Source: Maylandia zebra
Lineage: Eukaryota; Chordata; Actinopteri; Cichliformes; Cichlidae
Direction of reading: 5' to 3'
Assembly: GCF_041146795.1 (NCBI RefSeq)
Contig: NC_135187.1
Span: 20,439,056 to 20,503,055, forward strand
DNA length: 64,000 bases
Positions within the stretch are counted from its first letter, which is position 1; every line of letters starts with the position of its first letter. The notes below the pieces were generated by a model. The model was not told where the DNA came from and did no database searches. It worked only from the letters and a program-made list of their open reading frames with translations. This document shows, one piece after another, positions 1 to 16,665 of the stretch. Both the position numbers and the translations under genes were made by a program.

Positions 1-245
1 GGCCTGGAATCCTGGGGCCTTTGTGTGGATTGTAGACATGTTCTCCTCACATCAGCATGGGTTTCCTCCCACAGTTCAAAGACATGCTTGGGGTTAGGCT
101 AATTGGTGATTCTAAACTGGCTGTAGGTTGTTTGTCTCTGACTGTGCTGCAACAGACTGTGCTACCTGTCCAGGAAGTACACCCCTCTCACCCGATGACA
201 GACTACAGCCCCTAGATTCCATCCAGGGAGTCTAGGGTTCAATAC
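1..245 (+). repeat. Dispersed fish retroposon fragment
   Basis: The stretch contains the phrases 'gggtttcctcccacag', 'aaagacatgc' and 'ctcacccgatgacag'. These recur in a repeat family found throughout teleost genomes. Diverged relatives of the same phrases occur in this window near 22,190 and 52,740, and on the opposite strand near 33,200. It has no coding capacity. The exact family (tRNA-type SINE or LINE 3' end) cannot be settled without a repeat library. Confidence 0.5.
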
Positions 246-4053
<3,808 letters not shown>

Positions 4054-4865
4054 CAATGGACTGAGTGCACACATACATACAATTACATATACATGTATGA
4101 ATCCTATATCTACATTTAAGTACTGTATAAAACGTATACATGTCCAAAAGCACAAGCACACACATACGCAAACAAACATGTACACAAAACAATACTACAT
4201 ACAGTAGACTAGCTCAGAGAATTAGCTCGTTCTGGTGATACAAATTGAACTACTCTATTGGTGACTATTGCATGTTTGGCCACAGTGGCATCACCTGGGA
4301 AATTAACTGCTGTATTATCTACTGTACAATAAAAAAGGTATTTATAGAAATAAGAACAGTCTTCTGAAACAGCATGCATATGCAGACCTTAGCTCACTGG
4401 GGGAAAGAATGACACTCTTACCTTATTTAGATAACTAGCAAGTGCATAGACCAAACTATCTGTCAGCATAGAACCTAATATATGAGATGCATAACCCGAA
4501 ATGCTTAGAATTAGCATTGCAAATGTTATTTATAGGATTGATAGCATTTCTGTTTGTGTACTGCATAAATGCATGCATTATTCAGCTCCTGTTAATTCCC
4601 CTTTTCTAGTAGTTGCTTGCTAGTTATGAAATAAAGTATCTTGTCATTTGTGTGAGATTTGGGGTTGTCTTTGGTGTTTGGGGTTCTTTTCTACAGATTT
4701 GTTTGACATTTTGCTAAATGGAATGAACAACTGAATAATTGTAATAATTTCTTAATAACCTTCTTACATTGTAAAGAGTTTTGGGAGGATAGAAACGCTT
4801 GTGTGGTAGATACTCATCTGTGAGCTGAAAATGTTTTTTTCTTCTGTATTCTGCATGTTGATTAT

Positions 4866-4871
4866 AATAAA
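4866..4871 (+). terminator. Candidate copine polyadenylation signal
   Basis: There is an AATAAA hexamer about 810 bases after the copine stop, followed by T-rich and GT-containing sequence. Earlier AATAAA hexamers at 4328-4333 and 4630-4635 are alternatives, so the gene may use several 3' ends. No transcript evidence is available here. Confidence 0.45.
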
Positions 4872-4899
4872 GACCCTTTGGTTTTCTCATTTTAGTGTG

Positions 4900-6426
4900 A
4901 TCTTTTATGACGGGATGTCTTCCTTATAGTGACAAAAAACAAGAACATATTGTGTAAATGTCAAATACTATGTAACAGTTCTGATAACCCCTGCCAAAGA
5001 TCTGGATTTATAATAAAATCCACATGGCCAGCCGTGTTATTAAATTAGCTCGTACTCCACAACAGCTCCAAATGCCACACACTTTTCACACACTGCTAAA
5101 AACCATCAGCCCACAGACACCTACACTGACATGCCTGCCTTTCCTTCACTCGTTCCTAGACAGACATTAAAATGCTAGAATAAATTATTTCACTAATCTC
5201 CATACAGTTTAATTAATGCGAGCCAAAGTTGGGCTGTCCTAAGAGGACACTCCAAGCGTGCCTCGGGCTCTGGTAGTCAGATCTGTATTCAGCTCATGAA
5301 CCTTTAATATCTCTTTCCCTATCATAGATAAGCCCCATCAGAAGAGACCAGAAATATCAGCTTCACAGCATAGGAGTCACATAAAAACTTCTTTTTTCCT
5401 TGGCATTTTGCCTGTCTGTTAGACTTCCAGTGAAGTAAGACAGGAAATCTGGAAAAGACAGCACGGGAATGACAAACAGCAGCGGTTCAGCTCCGCTCTT
5501 AACCAGGGAGTCTGCAGCCATGGACAATCAACAACAACTGTGGTATTGGCTTCTGAAAGTAACCACTTAAAAATGTCTAGTCTAGTACTTTAGCTGACCT
5601 GAATTATAACAAGTAGCAATACTGCTACTACTACTACTAATAATAATAATAATTATAATAATAATAATAATTCTTATTATTATTATTATTATTATTATTA
5701 TTTGATATTTTTGCACTTCACTGAACATCAACATTTAAATGAAAACTAGACAAAACCTGCTAGCATAACTGAACAACTATGTAAGGTGAAAGTGAAATTT
5801 AGCATTTAAAAAAAAATTATCTTTATTATTATTATTTTGTCCTGTGTTCATGTTCATTCTTCAATAGGTGGGATATTAAAGAGATATCCACATATCAGTG
5901 AATCAGTAATTATCCATCCATTCATTTCCTTCATAGTCCTCATCTATATCACACATTGGTTTGGTTTTGGTTTCATGACTATCAACTTCAAGCCTATCTC
6001 AGCTGTCAGACTGCGAGAGGCGGGCTACACTCTGGACAGTTAGTCAAGGATAAATAATTATGATCCAATAATAAATACAGTATATAAATGGCACTGTATG
6101 GTTACTTTAGCTACTTTAACATAACTTTTAATTTTACTTGAAGCCTGAATACTTGTTTTTTCCACTTGCCACCCAAATAAAATAAATAAATAACAATTAA
6201 TCTGGATACGCCCCTGTTTATTGTGTTATCCCGTTAGGATGGCTGCCATGAGCGGAACCTTTGCCCTGAGCACCGGTTCTACGGAGCTGTTATGATTGAG
6301 CACCGGAAGTATGCAGGGTGACATTTACACAGAAAATTAAGGCGTGTATGAGAGTCCTCAGTGAAGGCTTGTCATCCTTCTGTAGGTTTAATTTTATATG
6401 TATAAGTGTGTAGTTTAGAGAGCGCA
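4900..6426. other. Intergenic region between copine and mrpl3
   Basis: I saw no gene here. It contains an (ATT/AAT)n tract at 5619-5702, then ordinary AT-rich sequence. The last few hundred bases must include the mrpl3 promoter and 5' UTR. No TATA box or clear CpG island was recognised. Confidence 0.5.
5619..5702. repeat. (CTA)n/(AAT)n/(ATT)n microsatellite
   Basis: Short runs of CTA, then AAT, then ATT repeats follow each other, with one small interruption near the middle. The AAT and ATT runs are complementary to each other and could fold back. Confidence 0.9.
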
Positions 6427-9400
6427 ATGGCCGCGTCGACCTGCCGGTTTCTTTTTCTTCTGCGGGGTACTCGTGTCATCCCTCCTCGTGCAACAGCAGA
6501 ACGGTAAGGATGCTAACGGGCTAGCCATGCTAACATAAGCTGCAGTTTGAAGCTTGGACACCACAGGGTGACATTGCTGTTTAATTTTGCAATTTCATAA
6601 GCTTTAAGCTTAATATCTCGAGTTTGTCTCTTTAAAATAGTAACGTAATAAACCGCCTCTGTTCCTAGTAGAGGAATGAGATTTATCATCTCCTGTCGTT
6701 TCTGAGATTCCCCCGTTTGATCTAACATACTGTTTGACTTTCACTTAATGGTTTATAAAGTAGTCTTTTCCCATCTTTAATGCTCTACATGACATGCTTG
6801 ATAATGAGCGGTTGTTATAGAGAGCATAAAATTACTCCACAGTCCCAGCCAGTACAGTAACATATTCATCAACATTGTAAGGCAAGGCAAGTTTATTTGT
6901 ATAGCACAATTCAGCAACAAGGTGACATTAGAAACAAAAACAAATAAAAAGCATGATTTAAAATTGATTAAAACAAGCTAACTAACTAACTAATTAACTA
7001 ACAAACAAACAAACAAACAAACAAAACAGTATATAAAATCAAAACAGATAAAATCAGAACAATAGATAAAATCAGTAGTTAAAATGTTAGTTTTGTAGTT
7101 GTAAAAACACTAAATTCACTCTCTGTATGAAGTTAAAGTATTAATATCCTCAGTATTTTACTTTTGTGATGCTCCTGTAGCGCCTTTTTGCTCATGTTGA
7201 GCACTCAATGCGTTTCATATTACAAATAATATTCACCCAGTCACACAAGCATTCAGACAGCGATTTTTTCTAACACACACACACACACACACACAACGTA
7301 GAATATGTATGACATCCATACTTAAGGACCTCCTCACCACCTCTGCCACAACTGCCATAACTGCCATCACCTGAAATTAAACCCCAATAAACAGAAACAT
7401 GTCAATAGAGACACCTGCCTACTTTACAGAGCAGGGAATTTCTAGGTAATACAGCTATTGTACTGTTTGTTTGTTTGTTTTTGTTTTTTTGTGATATCTT
7501 GGTATTCGTTCCTCCTTATGTGCCAGAGGAATAAAGTAATCTTATTTATAGATAAATATCAAGAGTCTGGTTATTTAGCAGTGGTTAACAAAGATGGGTG
7601 ATACCAACCTTTGTTTGAAATATTATATTTAATACCAAAAAGCAAAGTTTAAGGAAATATCAACATTTCCTTTATTCTGTATGATGCTATAAGCCTCTTC
7701 ATTTTGCTTTTGTCCTTTTTTCCTATGAAAGTGCAGGTTTCAAGAAGACCTTCTGTAAAAATATACCTTTTTTGATTAATAGCTATGTTATGTGATTGCT
7801 GAATTTGGGAACAAAAGTCTTTTATGACTGTTAGAGACAGATTTCATCATTACAGTTGCACATTAACCTGTAACACTGCAGATCAGGAATATTGATGTCC
7901 CTCTGCAGGCAGGCAAGAATACTTTGAACTAACAACGAGCCACCAGGCTTCACTCAGTCCCATGTGACACTTGATATTCTCAAACTGTCTATGTAAATGT
8001 CCGGACCTGTTTGTTAATGCATCAGCAAGGACACTGCAATGACCCGACTCACTGCAGCAGCAGACTGATGAGTGTTTTTTGTTGTGTTTTTTTTAGCTAA
8101 GTAAACTAAAATTGATGAGTAGTTTGAGATCTGAAGCAGTGAGGCAAATTTCAGTGTAGATTATCCAGTGGTGCTTTAAGGATTTTCAGTGCATTAATGT
8201 GGATCTATTGTGGACCTATTTCTATCAGAGAAGCTTTGAATGAATCATTGTTTTGTATGTACTGGGCTTTGGTGCTGTCCCAGTTCATCCATTGTCAGAA
8301 GCAAGTCATTTAGTTCTTTTTTCCTTAAACCAGCTTTCTTCTTGTTGGCTGCAGCTCATAAACAGAAAGTCTGAGCAGAAGACAGGTGGACATTTTTTTT
8401 CTGCCACTAAAAGTTTTTTATTTTTTTTTAGCATTCATAAGTCAGAGTTTGGGGTTTTCCAAAAATTTCAGCTTATTAATGCAAACCTCTGAGGAAATAA
8501 CTTGAAATCTTGAGTTATCAAGTTGAAATTTTGAGATAGTGATTCAGAAATTAAACTGAAACTTAAAATGATTTTTCAGTGGCATAGGGTGGGACGTTTA
8601 TGCTCAGAGTTAGTGCTGATTGCCTGAGATGACTTTATTAGGGATATGTGCTATTGCTGAAATCGTACAGGGCCAAGTGTGGGGAAAATTGAGTGTTTAG
8701 GGCAATCTGAAGTCTGAGGGTCTTTTTTCCTTACAGGGATTACTTGTATATCTTGTCGCGTCTCATGGTTTGAGACTCATGGATGTTGAGTCTCAAACCA
8801 TGAGATGCACCTGGCCGATCATGGTTTGAGACTCAACGTCAAGAAGATCAAGTACATGGAAGCTTGTCCCCAAACTGATGGCACCATTAACATCGACGGG
8901 GAAGACCTGAAGAAGGCCGACCGATTCAAGTACTTGGGATCGATGATCAGTGGCGACGGGGATATTCTTCCAGACGTGCAAGCTGGGGTCAATGCCGCAT
9001 GGATGAAGTGGCGTCAAGTGACGGATGTGCTATGCAACCGTCGAATGCCAGACCATCTCAAGGTGAAGATTTACAAGACTGTAGTCTGCCCAGTTGCCCT
9101 GTATGGATGGTGTCAAGGCCTCGCGCATTGGGACCAAGTCATGAATGAAGACATCAGAAAGCGGCTCGGCATCGCACCAATCACGGAGAAAATGCACAAG
9201 GCACAGCTACGGTGGTACGGACACGTATTACGCTCAGGCGACAGCTCAGTGGCAAAAACTGCAATGAGGCTTGAGCCCGGTGGCCAGCGACCCCGTGGCA
9301 GGCCGAAGAACTGGTGGATGGATAGAATAAAGGAAGACGCCCTCGGTCGTGCCAAATGGAGACGGATTTGCCGCAAAGCGGACCCTGCCATGCGGGACAA

Positions 9401-12400
9401 ACGCTAGAAGGAAGAGGATTACTTGTAGATCTTGTCATTTAAAGCTTAATACAGTTACTGCTTAATATGAGCATACACCAACATAACAGTATTAAAATGA
9501 TTATTTTCTTGCTATTTTAAAATATTTGGCTGTGGTAATGTTGTTAGGAAGCAAGTGTGTCTGACCATTGTTGTTCTAACTGTGGGCGTTACATGGCTTG
9601 TTTTCTCTTTCAGTCCTGCCCTGCTGGTTGGTTGTATCAGGACAGTGAAAACCACAACATGGTTTGAGGAAAACCTAACAGAGGACAACCAGGAGTACAT
9701 GAGGAAGAGCATGGCAGAGGAATACAGACGGCAAACGGCTGAAAAGCTCAACCCACTCAAAGACGAGCCGTGGCCTCGAGATGAGTGGACAGAAGGTGGG
9801 TGCAACCATTAGTTAGAGCCGTGTTCGTTATGGTTCTCGTTTCCATCCACTTGGCAACTTCAGCACGTTTTCCTCTGTTCTCTCACCAGGGAGCCGAAGA
9901 GTCGGGTTAGTTGCTGTGAAGTTGGGGATGGTGCCTGTCTGGACGAAAACAGGCGAAAGACATGTAGTCACCATGTTACAGGTATCACACTTCCGCTGTG
10001 GCTTAGCTTTGATCCATAATAGCTGCAGATAGTCTTCAGGTGTTCAGGAGTGATAACGGGCATTTATGTTTATTATGTATGTGTGAACTTAATGAATTGG
10101 ATTATTCAATATAGTGGAGAGAAAGAATAGCAAAGTTAGGACTCAAAATCTCACCTTCAGACTTTGATGTTACATTTAAGCTCGTCCTCTTTTACAGCAA
10201 GGTGTGAGGAGCAGATACTAAATGTTTGCTTTATTCAGACCACGTTTTATTCCCATCGATTTATCTGTCATTAAAGTAAACTGAAGCGACCACTGGCTGC
10301 TTGTGCTCATTTTGCTCTTTATTGATCACGACTTGCATTTTACTTTCAGTGAAATGTCAGTGGTAACAGTTGGACAGATATTTGAATTTTGTCATCGCCT
10401 CTCTTTAATATGAGATTCAAGGCAATCAAGAAACTCATATCCCCATCTGCTGACTCACTTCAGTCACAGTTAGTCATTTTCTCTTCAGCTGAAATGTTAA
10501 TAGTCTACACAAAAAAAGAGAAGATGACAAGTTGAATATTGAAATTACTCCCACCACTTTAGCTTTTGGGTTCATGTTTTTATCTGAACTGAAGCTGAAG
10601 GCTCGTCATAACAAATGGAACGAGAGCAGGAGGGCAGGTTAAAATGGTGGGTTTTAAAAGAAGTTATGAAACTTTAACGTGGTGTATGTCCTTCATCAGT
10701 TGTGCAGATATCGCACACACTGTACAATGTGCATAATGATGCAAAGTTGTTGTTACAGTAATGTATCTTGATGAATTTATCTCTTTGCTGATTGTTATTA
10801 TTATATTGCACCAGACTCTTCCACCATCTATTTCTATCATCGTTCATCACGACTGTGGCCCTGGCTCTTATTAGATTAAGTACAGCGGCAGCGCTGTCTA
10901 CCTGATTGATAATGCAGCATCTGTTTTCTCCAGGTGCAGGATTGTCACATAATAAAGTACCTGTCCAAAGAAGAATACGATGGACACTCTGCTGCTCTCA
11001 TTGTAGGAGGAAAAAATGTGTCCCCATTCCACGTAAGTAGAAGTGTGGTTGAATTTGTGCATTTGACAGCGCTTCACGCTGGTTATGCTTTCGGAGAACA
11101 ATCCTGCAAAGGTGGCCACTGGCCTTTAAAAACGGCAATTCATGTTAAGTGTTTCGTACTTTTCACAAAGCATATTTTTTTCATTCTGTCAAGCTGTGGT
11201 GAGTGTTCACACGAGGCCTGAGCTGGTGATAAAGTGTTGAGTTTGTACTGAATTGCAACACCAGCCTCTGCTGCCAAACACTTTATCCTGTCAAAGTGTT
11301 GAGTGTCCACGACTGAACGATGTGTGCCACATGCAGCTGACTCACGAGTTGAAAACATCGCTCAGCCATACTGTACAGACCTAACGCGTATTTGTTAGTT
11401 CTCGCTATATTTTATCAGTGCGACAGCTTTATGGATGCATAACTTTGTCATCTCCTTCCCCCCCAAATGGAAATGAATTGGTAATTTCATATGGAAATTC
11501 CAGTTAACAATCAATGATTGTATTTTGCACCCATCAAACACATTATTAATAAACAAGATGGGTGTAAATGAGTGACATCACTCACCTCATTACTATGCAG
11601 TGTTCTGCTGGGGAGAGAACGCTAAACTTTGCTTTAGACTGTGTGTTGACACTTCCGGATGTGTTGCCATCATGGCATAAAGAGGACACACAGCAGGGAT
11701 TTTCATGGTGATTCATTTCTTAGTCGACTAAACAAGGAAACATGTAGACTAACAGACTAGTTTAAAGGTAAGAAACGCTGAAAAGTATGACGCATTACAA
11801 ATGACGCATTGTTTTACGATTCATGACAGCCATCTCAATCGAAGTTAAAATCTTCCATCCATAATTTCTTCCGCTTATCCCGTGGCAGCAACCTAAACAG
11901 AGAGCCCAGACCTCCATCTCCCCAGCCACATCTTCCAGCTTATCCGGGGTAACACCAATGCCCCCTAGTTACTCCAGTGTGTCCTGGGTCTACCGTGTGG
12001 CCTTCTCCCCATAGGACCTGCCTCCTTTCGATGTGGAGGAGCAGCTATACTTGAGTTCCTCCTAAATAACTGCACTCTTCACTCTATATCAGACAGTTTT
12101 CAACAATGATGTCGGGGCTGCAGCTACATGTGGTTGAAGATGGCTGCATAACATCAATTAAACTGTTAACAATTAAATTAAATGACAATTATGTCTGGTA
12201 ACAACTAGTGTAATAAACTTTAAGGCCCCATGACTGCTCTCAGAAGTCAATAATACGATTAATTGAAAAGCAAGACAGCATCACTGGCTGATAAACATAT
12301 ACTGCCTCCTACAAAACAGGTTTAAAAAGAATCTCCTCTTAAGGAGGATTTTGGCTTTAAAATGCTCGAAATGTTCCTTCTTTTAAATGAAAAACAAAGG

Positions 12401-14031
12401 AACAAGTGCGAATACATTAGGGTGTCATTTATTTTTCTGGGCCTCAGTACATGCTCAATGGGCCGGTGTCAGGATTTCACTTGTCCAGCGTGAAGTTGTT
12501 TTTGAATCCTTTTCACACAGCCACATCACTCTTTATTCAGAAGCAGAGTTTGTTGGAGTGAGAGGCTTTGGCAGACGGATTTTCAGTCAACAGAAGGGGG
12601 GAGAGAGAGAGAGTTTAGAGTGACTGGAGGCGCTAAGATGAGAGCGAGCCGAGTGAAAGCAAATGTCAAAGACTCTCAGTGCCAAGTGTGTGTGCGTACG
12701 CTTGTTAGAGTGCGTTTTGTGTGCGAGTGTGTTTGGCTCCCATACAGTCATAACAGGCCCGTGGTTAATTTGAAAACGCTAAAGTCCAGCTGCTTCTTAC
12801 TGCATTTACTTCTTTTAACACCTTATTTCCTTGCTTCTTATTTTTCTCTTGCGCTCCGTCACTATGCCTGACAGAGGTCTGAAAAACAAATGGAGGTATT
12901 CAGGAACGCAGGAGTGCCTCCAAAGCAGAAAGTCACTGCCTTTAAAGTCTCCGACAGTGCCATCATCAAGCCAGGTATGAAATGACATTGAATTTTGCAA
13001 AGAAAGATCACTTATTAGGTTTTTGTGCGTGATTGGTAATGCAGGCTTGTTTGTTGCATGTTCAGGCACTCCTCTGTATGCAGCACATTTCCGTCCTGGC
13101 CAGTATGTGGACGTCACGGGCAAATCGTAAGTTATGTTCTGCCAGCTCCTCATTGGCGCTCCTCTGCTTGGCTCCTGTTCCTGCTTCTTACCCTTTCCCA
13201 GCGTCACGTTTTGAAGAGAGTTCAGTTTTTGACTTTACAAGAAATTCCATGTCTGTCCTTTTTTCTTTCCTTTTTTAAATATTGTTACCTTCTGGAGAAA
13301 CATGTCAACATAAAAGTAATCTGGAAATCTGAGCGTGTGTAAATAAACTTTGTGGTGCGTGTTTGTTTGTAGAATCGGTAAGGGTTTTCAAGGTGTAATG
13401 AAGAGATGGGGATTTAAAGGTCAACCAGCCACCCACGGCCAAACCAAAACTCATCGCAGACCGGGAGCTTCTGGACCAGGAGGGGTTAGACAAACACACA
13501 CACACACGCTTGTTACGATGTTCATCCATGCCAAACGTGAACATTTGGTTCCCCAAAATCCATTAATATGAACATGTGTGATATTCATCGTCTGCTTCCA
13601 GGATCCAGCTAAAGTTTTCAAAGGGAAGAAGATGCCCGGCCAAATGGGCAACAGCTACATCACTGCTTATGGACTGAAGGTACACACACACGCGCACACA
13701 TAAACTTAAAGAGCCTTAGTTTTAAACTTGGTTGTCCTTGCCTGCAATTTCAGCTCAATATTCTTTCATCTGCCTCTTCTCTATCCCGCTTCCAGATATG
13801 GAGGGTCAATACCAAGTACAATGTGCTGTACGTTAACGGCTCTGTCCCCGGGCACAAGAACTGCTTACTGAAGGTAAATATAATCATACACAGTCAAAGT
13901 GGAGTGTGAAGTCGAAGGTCAACCCCAGCATGCTTAGTGTTCATACAGAGACAAGTGACCTTGCACCTGTAAAACACCGTCACACCTGCAAGACGGTGTG
14001 ATCAGTCTTCATCGACGCAGTGCTGGATCAG

Positions 14032-14082
<51 letters not shown>

Positions 14083-16571
14083 GTGGGGGAATGGGAGCAT
14101 GCTCCTTAACGATGTTAGGATTACCCAAAGCATCCATCTCCATACTCAGCATGTTGTGCTTTCTGTGTGTGTGTATTGCTGAAACATAGATGCAGGCTAT
14201 TATTTGTTTTGCAGACAAGCGATAATGAATACAAATGCGTGTTGCATTTCACCCAGCTCAGCTGTGTGCAACACAAACACACGCCTGGATTCATTATAGA
14301 TTATACAGCCCCAAAGGACACACATGCAGGTTATTAATGCTTGTTCATTGTTTTTTTTTTAATCATTCAGAGGGGCCCTAATGTCCCTTTGTACATGAGG
14401 ACCAGTCATGGTTTATTAATTTAAATTAAATCTGGCTGCAATTAATGATAATTTTTATTATTGGTTTCAGTACTGACTGTTTGATTAATCACTTAGGACA
14501 CTGGTTTCTATGTTGGGGTCAGGAGAGTAGGGGGTGGAGGGATGGAAAGGTGCTGTCAAAAGGTTTTGTGGCTGCAGGAAATTTTAAATTTTGGCAACTG
14601 CAAAGTGCTGTGAGCATTTCAGCATTCCTGTTCACTCCGAGGAAATCCCGTTCTGACCACCTGCATGAGTTCATCTGCGGCCAGACTATCAATGCAGACT
14701 TCCAAGCTGGGGTGTGTGAGGACAACATCTGCCCATTCACATTGCATTGAAAAGTTTTTGTCCACATCTGCACAATCAGTGCTCACCACCTACTGTACTT
14801 TGTAGATCTGGATCCCCATGATTGTCCTTTTTACCAAAACAGTTTTAAAGTGAAACTTTTATGTAACACACTTAAGGGAGATCCAGTGTGTAAAAACGAT
14901 GCACAGGTGAATGTGGAGTAGGAGACTGACAAATGTTTTGGTGCATCGCCAGCTGTGATGCAAATGTCTGCTGGTCTGTGGTGGTGAAGACAGCTGAGCT
15001 TAAAAGTGAAGCTGTGATTTACCGGTCAGTCTGTGTTTCCACTCTCACCAAACGCCGTGACCTCTAGTTAGTGACAGAAAGAATGAGATCACGAATACAA
15101 GCGATAAAAACAAGTTTCCTTCAAAGGGTTGCTTTGAAGAGCCGATATTGAGCCAGTGGAGGTGATTCAGGGATCTTACTAGAATACTTCCTGAATGCCT
15201 CCTAAACGAGGTATTTCGGGCTTGTACTACAGGGAGGGAGTTTTGTGGCAAACGCAGGACACACTGGAGAGATTTTATTTCTCAGCTGGCTTGGAAATCA
15301 CTCACTGTACCACCAGATGAGATGGAAGAGGTGACGGAGGAAGAGTGGGTTTCTTGATGGATGGATGCAGTTGGAATGCGACTAGAAGTGATGTGAAGGT
15401 GCACAATGACGTGATCTTAAAGGGGAGATCAAGGCATAGTTTTTGATTTTTATGGGCACAGGTGCCGAAGTCTGTGATTGCAATTCGTACATCTGTATAC
15501 ACACTGTGTTTCAGGGTTCAGTGAGACTGATGGTAAACACTAAATAGAACAACTAGTCAGTCAGAAATAATTCCAAGCGTGATTTATTTAATGCTCCTCG
15601 TGGAGCAAATTGTTTTCAAGCAGAGTACACGACCGACCGCCAATTATAAATGACTAAAGGAGGTAATTTGTACGGCGGTGTATTAGCTCCAGTCTAGGTG
15701 AAATTTAAAAAAAAAAAGGTTGAAGAGCCAGGGGAGAAAAGTTATGTTCTGAGGAACAACAATGAATTTAAAGCTAGTAATACATTCGGCCCGATATTTT
15801 CAGAGTAAAAAAGCATGGAAGGACACTGCCATGAGCTGAGATGATGGCGTTTGTGTATGAGTTACTGATGTTTCGATGATCATCTGTGAAAGCTCGTGCA
15901 TTCTGGTAGCGTGGTGTTTACTTGCATAAAGTAAAAAAAACCAGGAGGATACAAAATAACTGGCCATCTTTAAAAACGAGGAAGAGACTTTGAAACTAGC
16001 GATTATTGATCTAGAATGGAGACCCATTCGATAACTACATGGCTTATTACTCTCCTCAAATGCTTTCATTTTACGGGACTAGTTTTGAAAGTTTCGGGAG
16101 AAGCTGCCATGTTGGTTTCAGTTAAAGATCAAGGAGCAGACAGCCCACGCGAGGCATTTGTCCAGTCTGTCTTTGCACGGTTTCAGGAGGCTGGAGGAGA
16201 AGATAAGAGACTCTAAATCACGTATCAGATACCGTCGTGCAGCTCGTCCATCACACTAAAAAGCTGCTCGATCGCTCACAAAACAAAACACCTCACTGCA
16301 CGTGTAACGTTATCTTCAGTAGCCTGACTTTTGCTTTTTTTATATATATTTATATTTTTGCTTCATAAATAAGTTTTTAGTCACTAAGAAAATTAAGTAG
16401 CGGTGTTTCTATGTGTTCCAGGTAAGAGACACTGTGCTACCGAGCAGAAGGTCCACCCTGCTCAACCCTCCTTTTCCGACCTACTTCACAGAAGAGGACG
16501 GTGACCTGGACGAAGACCTGTACGACGAAGACTTGTTCGTTCACACAGAGCCATCGTTAACACTGACCTGA
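6427..16571 (+). CDS. mrpl3: Mitochondrial ribosomal protein uL3m, complete in ten exons
   Basis: This is a structural protein of the large mitochondrial ribosomal subunit, imported into the matrix. Coding exons: 6427-6503, 9614-9795, 9890-9981, 10934-11032, 12875-12974, 13066-13126, 13373-13484, 13602-13679, 13796-13873 and 16422-16571. All junctions are GT/AG and the phases join into one 1,029-base frame (342 residues; human is about 348). The start ATG lies in 'gcgcaATGg'. The N-terminus is rich in R, L and F with almost no acid residues, as expected for a mitochondrial targeting peptide. The uL3 signature lies at about residues 199-241 ([16 protein letters not shown], then [12 protein letters not shown]). 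[20 protein letters not shown] and a very acidic tail ([14 protein letters not shown]) follow. Intron 1 (3.1 kb) carries an RTE-like insertion, intron 9 is 2.5 kb, and several others are near 100 bases. Confidence 0.96.
6883..6960. repeat. Fish retroposon 3'-end fragment in mrpl3 intron 1
   Basis: The stretch begins 'aaggcaaggcaagtttattt' and continues 'gtatagcac'. This is the complement of a common fish retroposon 3' end that reads 'ctatacaaataaacttgcc'. It is followed by A-rich sequence with short AACT and AAAC runs up to about 7024. It is non-coding. Confidence 0.5.
7273..7295. repeat. (CA)n microsatellite, mrpl3 intron 1
   Basis: About eleven CA units lie deep inside intron 1, away from both splice sites. 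Confidence 0.85.
8758..9415 (+). mobile_element. 5'-truncated RTE-like non-LTR retrotransposon, in mrpl3 intron 1
   Basis: A 200-codon open frame (8805-9407) encodes the C-terminal end of a non-LTR reverse transcriptase polyprotein. It includes the thumb region ([46 protein letters not shown]) and the family's C-terminal segment ([41 protein letters not shown]). The endonuclease domain and most RT motifs, including the catalytic YADD, are gone, so it cannot move by itself. Between ALYG and [11 protein letters not shown] the usual linking segment of this family seems to be missing in frame. The 3' end has almost no tail after the stop at 9405-9407, as in RTE elements. It lies in the same orientation as mrpl3. 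Confidence 0.85.
8761..8805. repeat. Perfect hairpin at the 5' edge of the RTE-like insertion
   Basis: Arms of 19 bases at 8761-8779 (tctcatggtttgagactca) and 8787-8805 are perfect reverse complements around a 7-base loop. A third copy of 16 of these bases lies in direct orientation at 8820-8835, inside the element's coding frame. The inverted and duplicated copies therefore derive from the element itself. Confidence 0.95.
11855..12090 (-). mobile_element. Non-LTR retrotransposon 3' fragment, in mrpl3 intron 4
   Basis: Phrases such as 'cttccgcttatcc', 'cagagagcccagacctcc', 'gtgtcctgggtctacc' and 'gatgtggaggagcag' belong to a very common fish LINE. Its reverse strand encodes the region near the RT C-terminus, typically containing LLHIERS and RPRGRP-like segments. 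The fragment is antisense to mrpl3, decayed and not open. It is Rex/RTE-like, but the subfamily is uncertain. Confidence 0.6.
14033..14081. repeat. (GT)n microsatellite, mrpl3 intron 9
   Basis: About 24 uninterrupted TG units. The long cysteine/valine or histidine/threonine frames across it are artefacts of the repeat. Confidence 0.95.
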
Positions 16572-16626
16572 CCTCTCACACACACAACTGTTTCACACAA
16601 ACCTGCTAACTGTACCTTGATCCTGT

Positions 16627-16632
16627 AATAAA
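16627..16632 (+). terminator. mrpl3 polyadenylation signal
   Basis: AATAAA lies 56 bases after the mrpl3 stop codon. A TG-rich tract (a long (GT)n microsatellite at 16666-16710) follows about 35 bases later and could serve as the downstream GU-rich element. The implied 3' UTR is very short, about 80 bases. Confidence 0.8.
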
Positions 16633-16661
16633 AGAGTATTTCCTTGTATTCTCTCCAGCCT

Positions 16662-16665
<4 letters not shown>

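Larger units (their letters stand above)
8737..9436 (+). repeat. 21-bp target-site duplication around the RTE-like insertion
   Basis: The 21 bases at 8737-8757 (ggattacttgtatatc...) recur at 9416-9436 (ggattacttgtagatc...) with one difference. They sit exactly outside the retrotransposon fragment. This is the footprint of target-primed reverse transcription and fixes the inserted segment as 8758-9415 (658 bp). Confidence 0.85.

Noticed and set aside
12815..13207. 130-codon minus-strand frame
   Set aside because: It is antisense to mrpl3 exons 5 and 6, which are secured by frame continuity and uL3 similarity.
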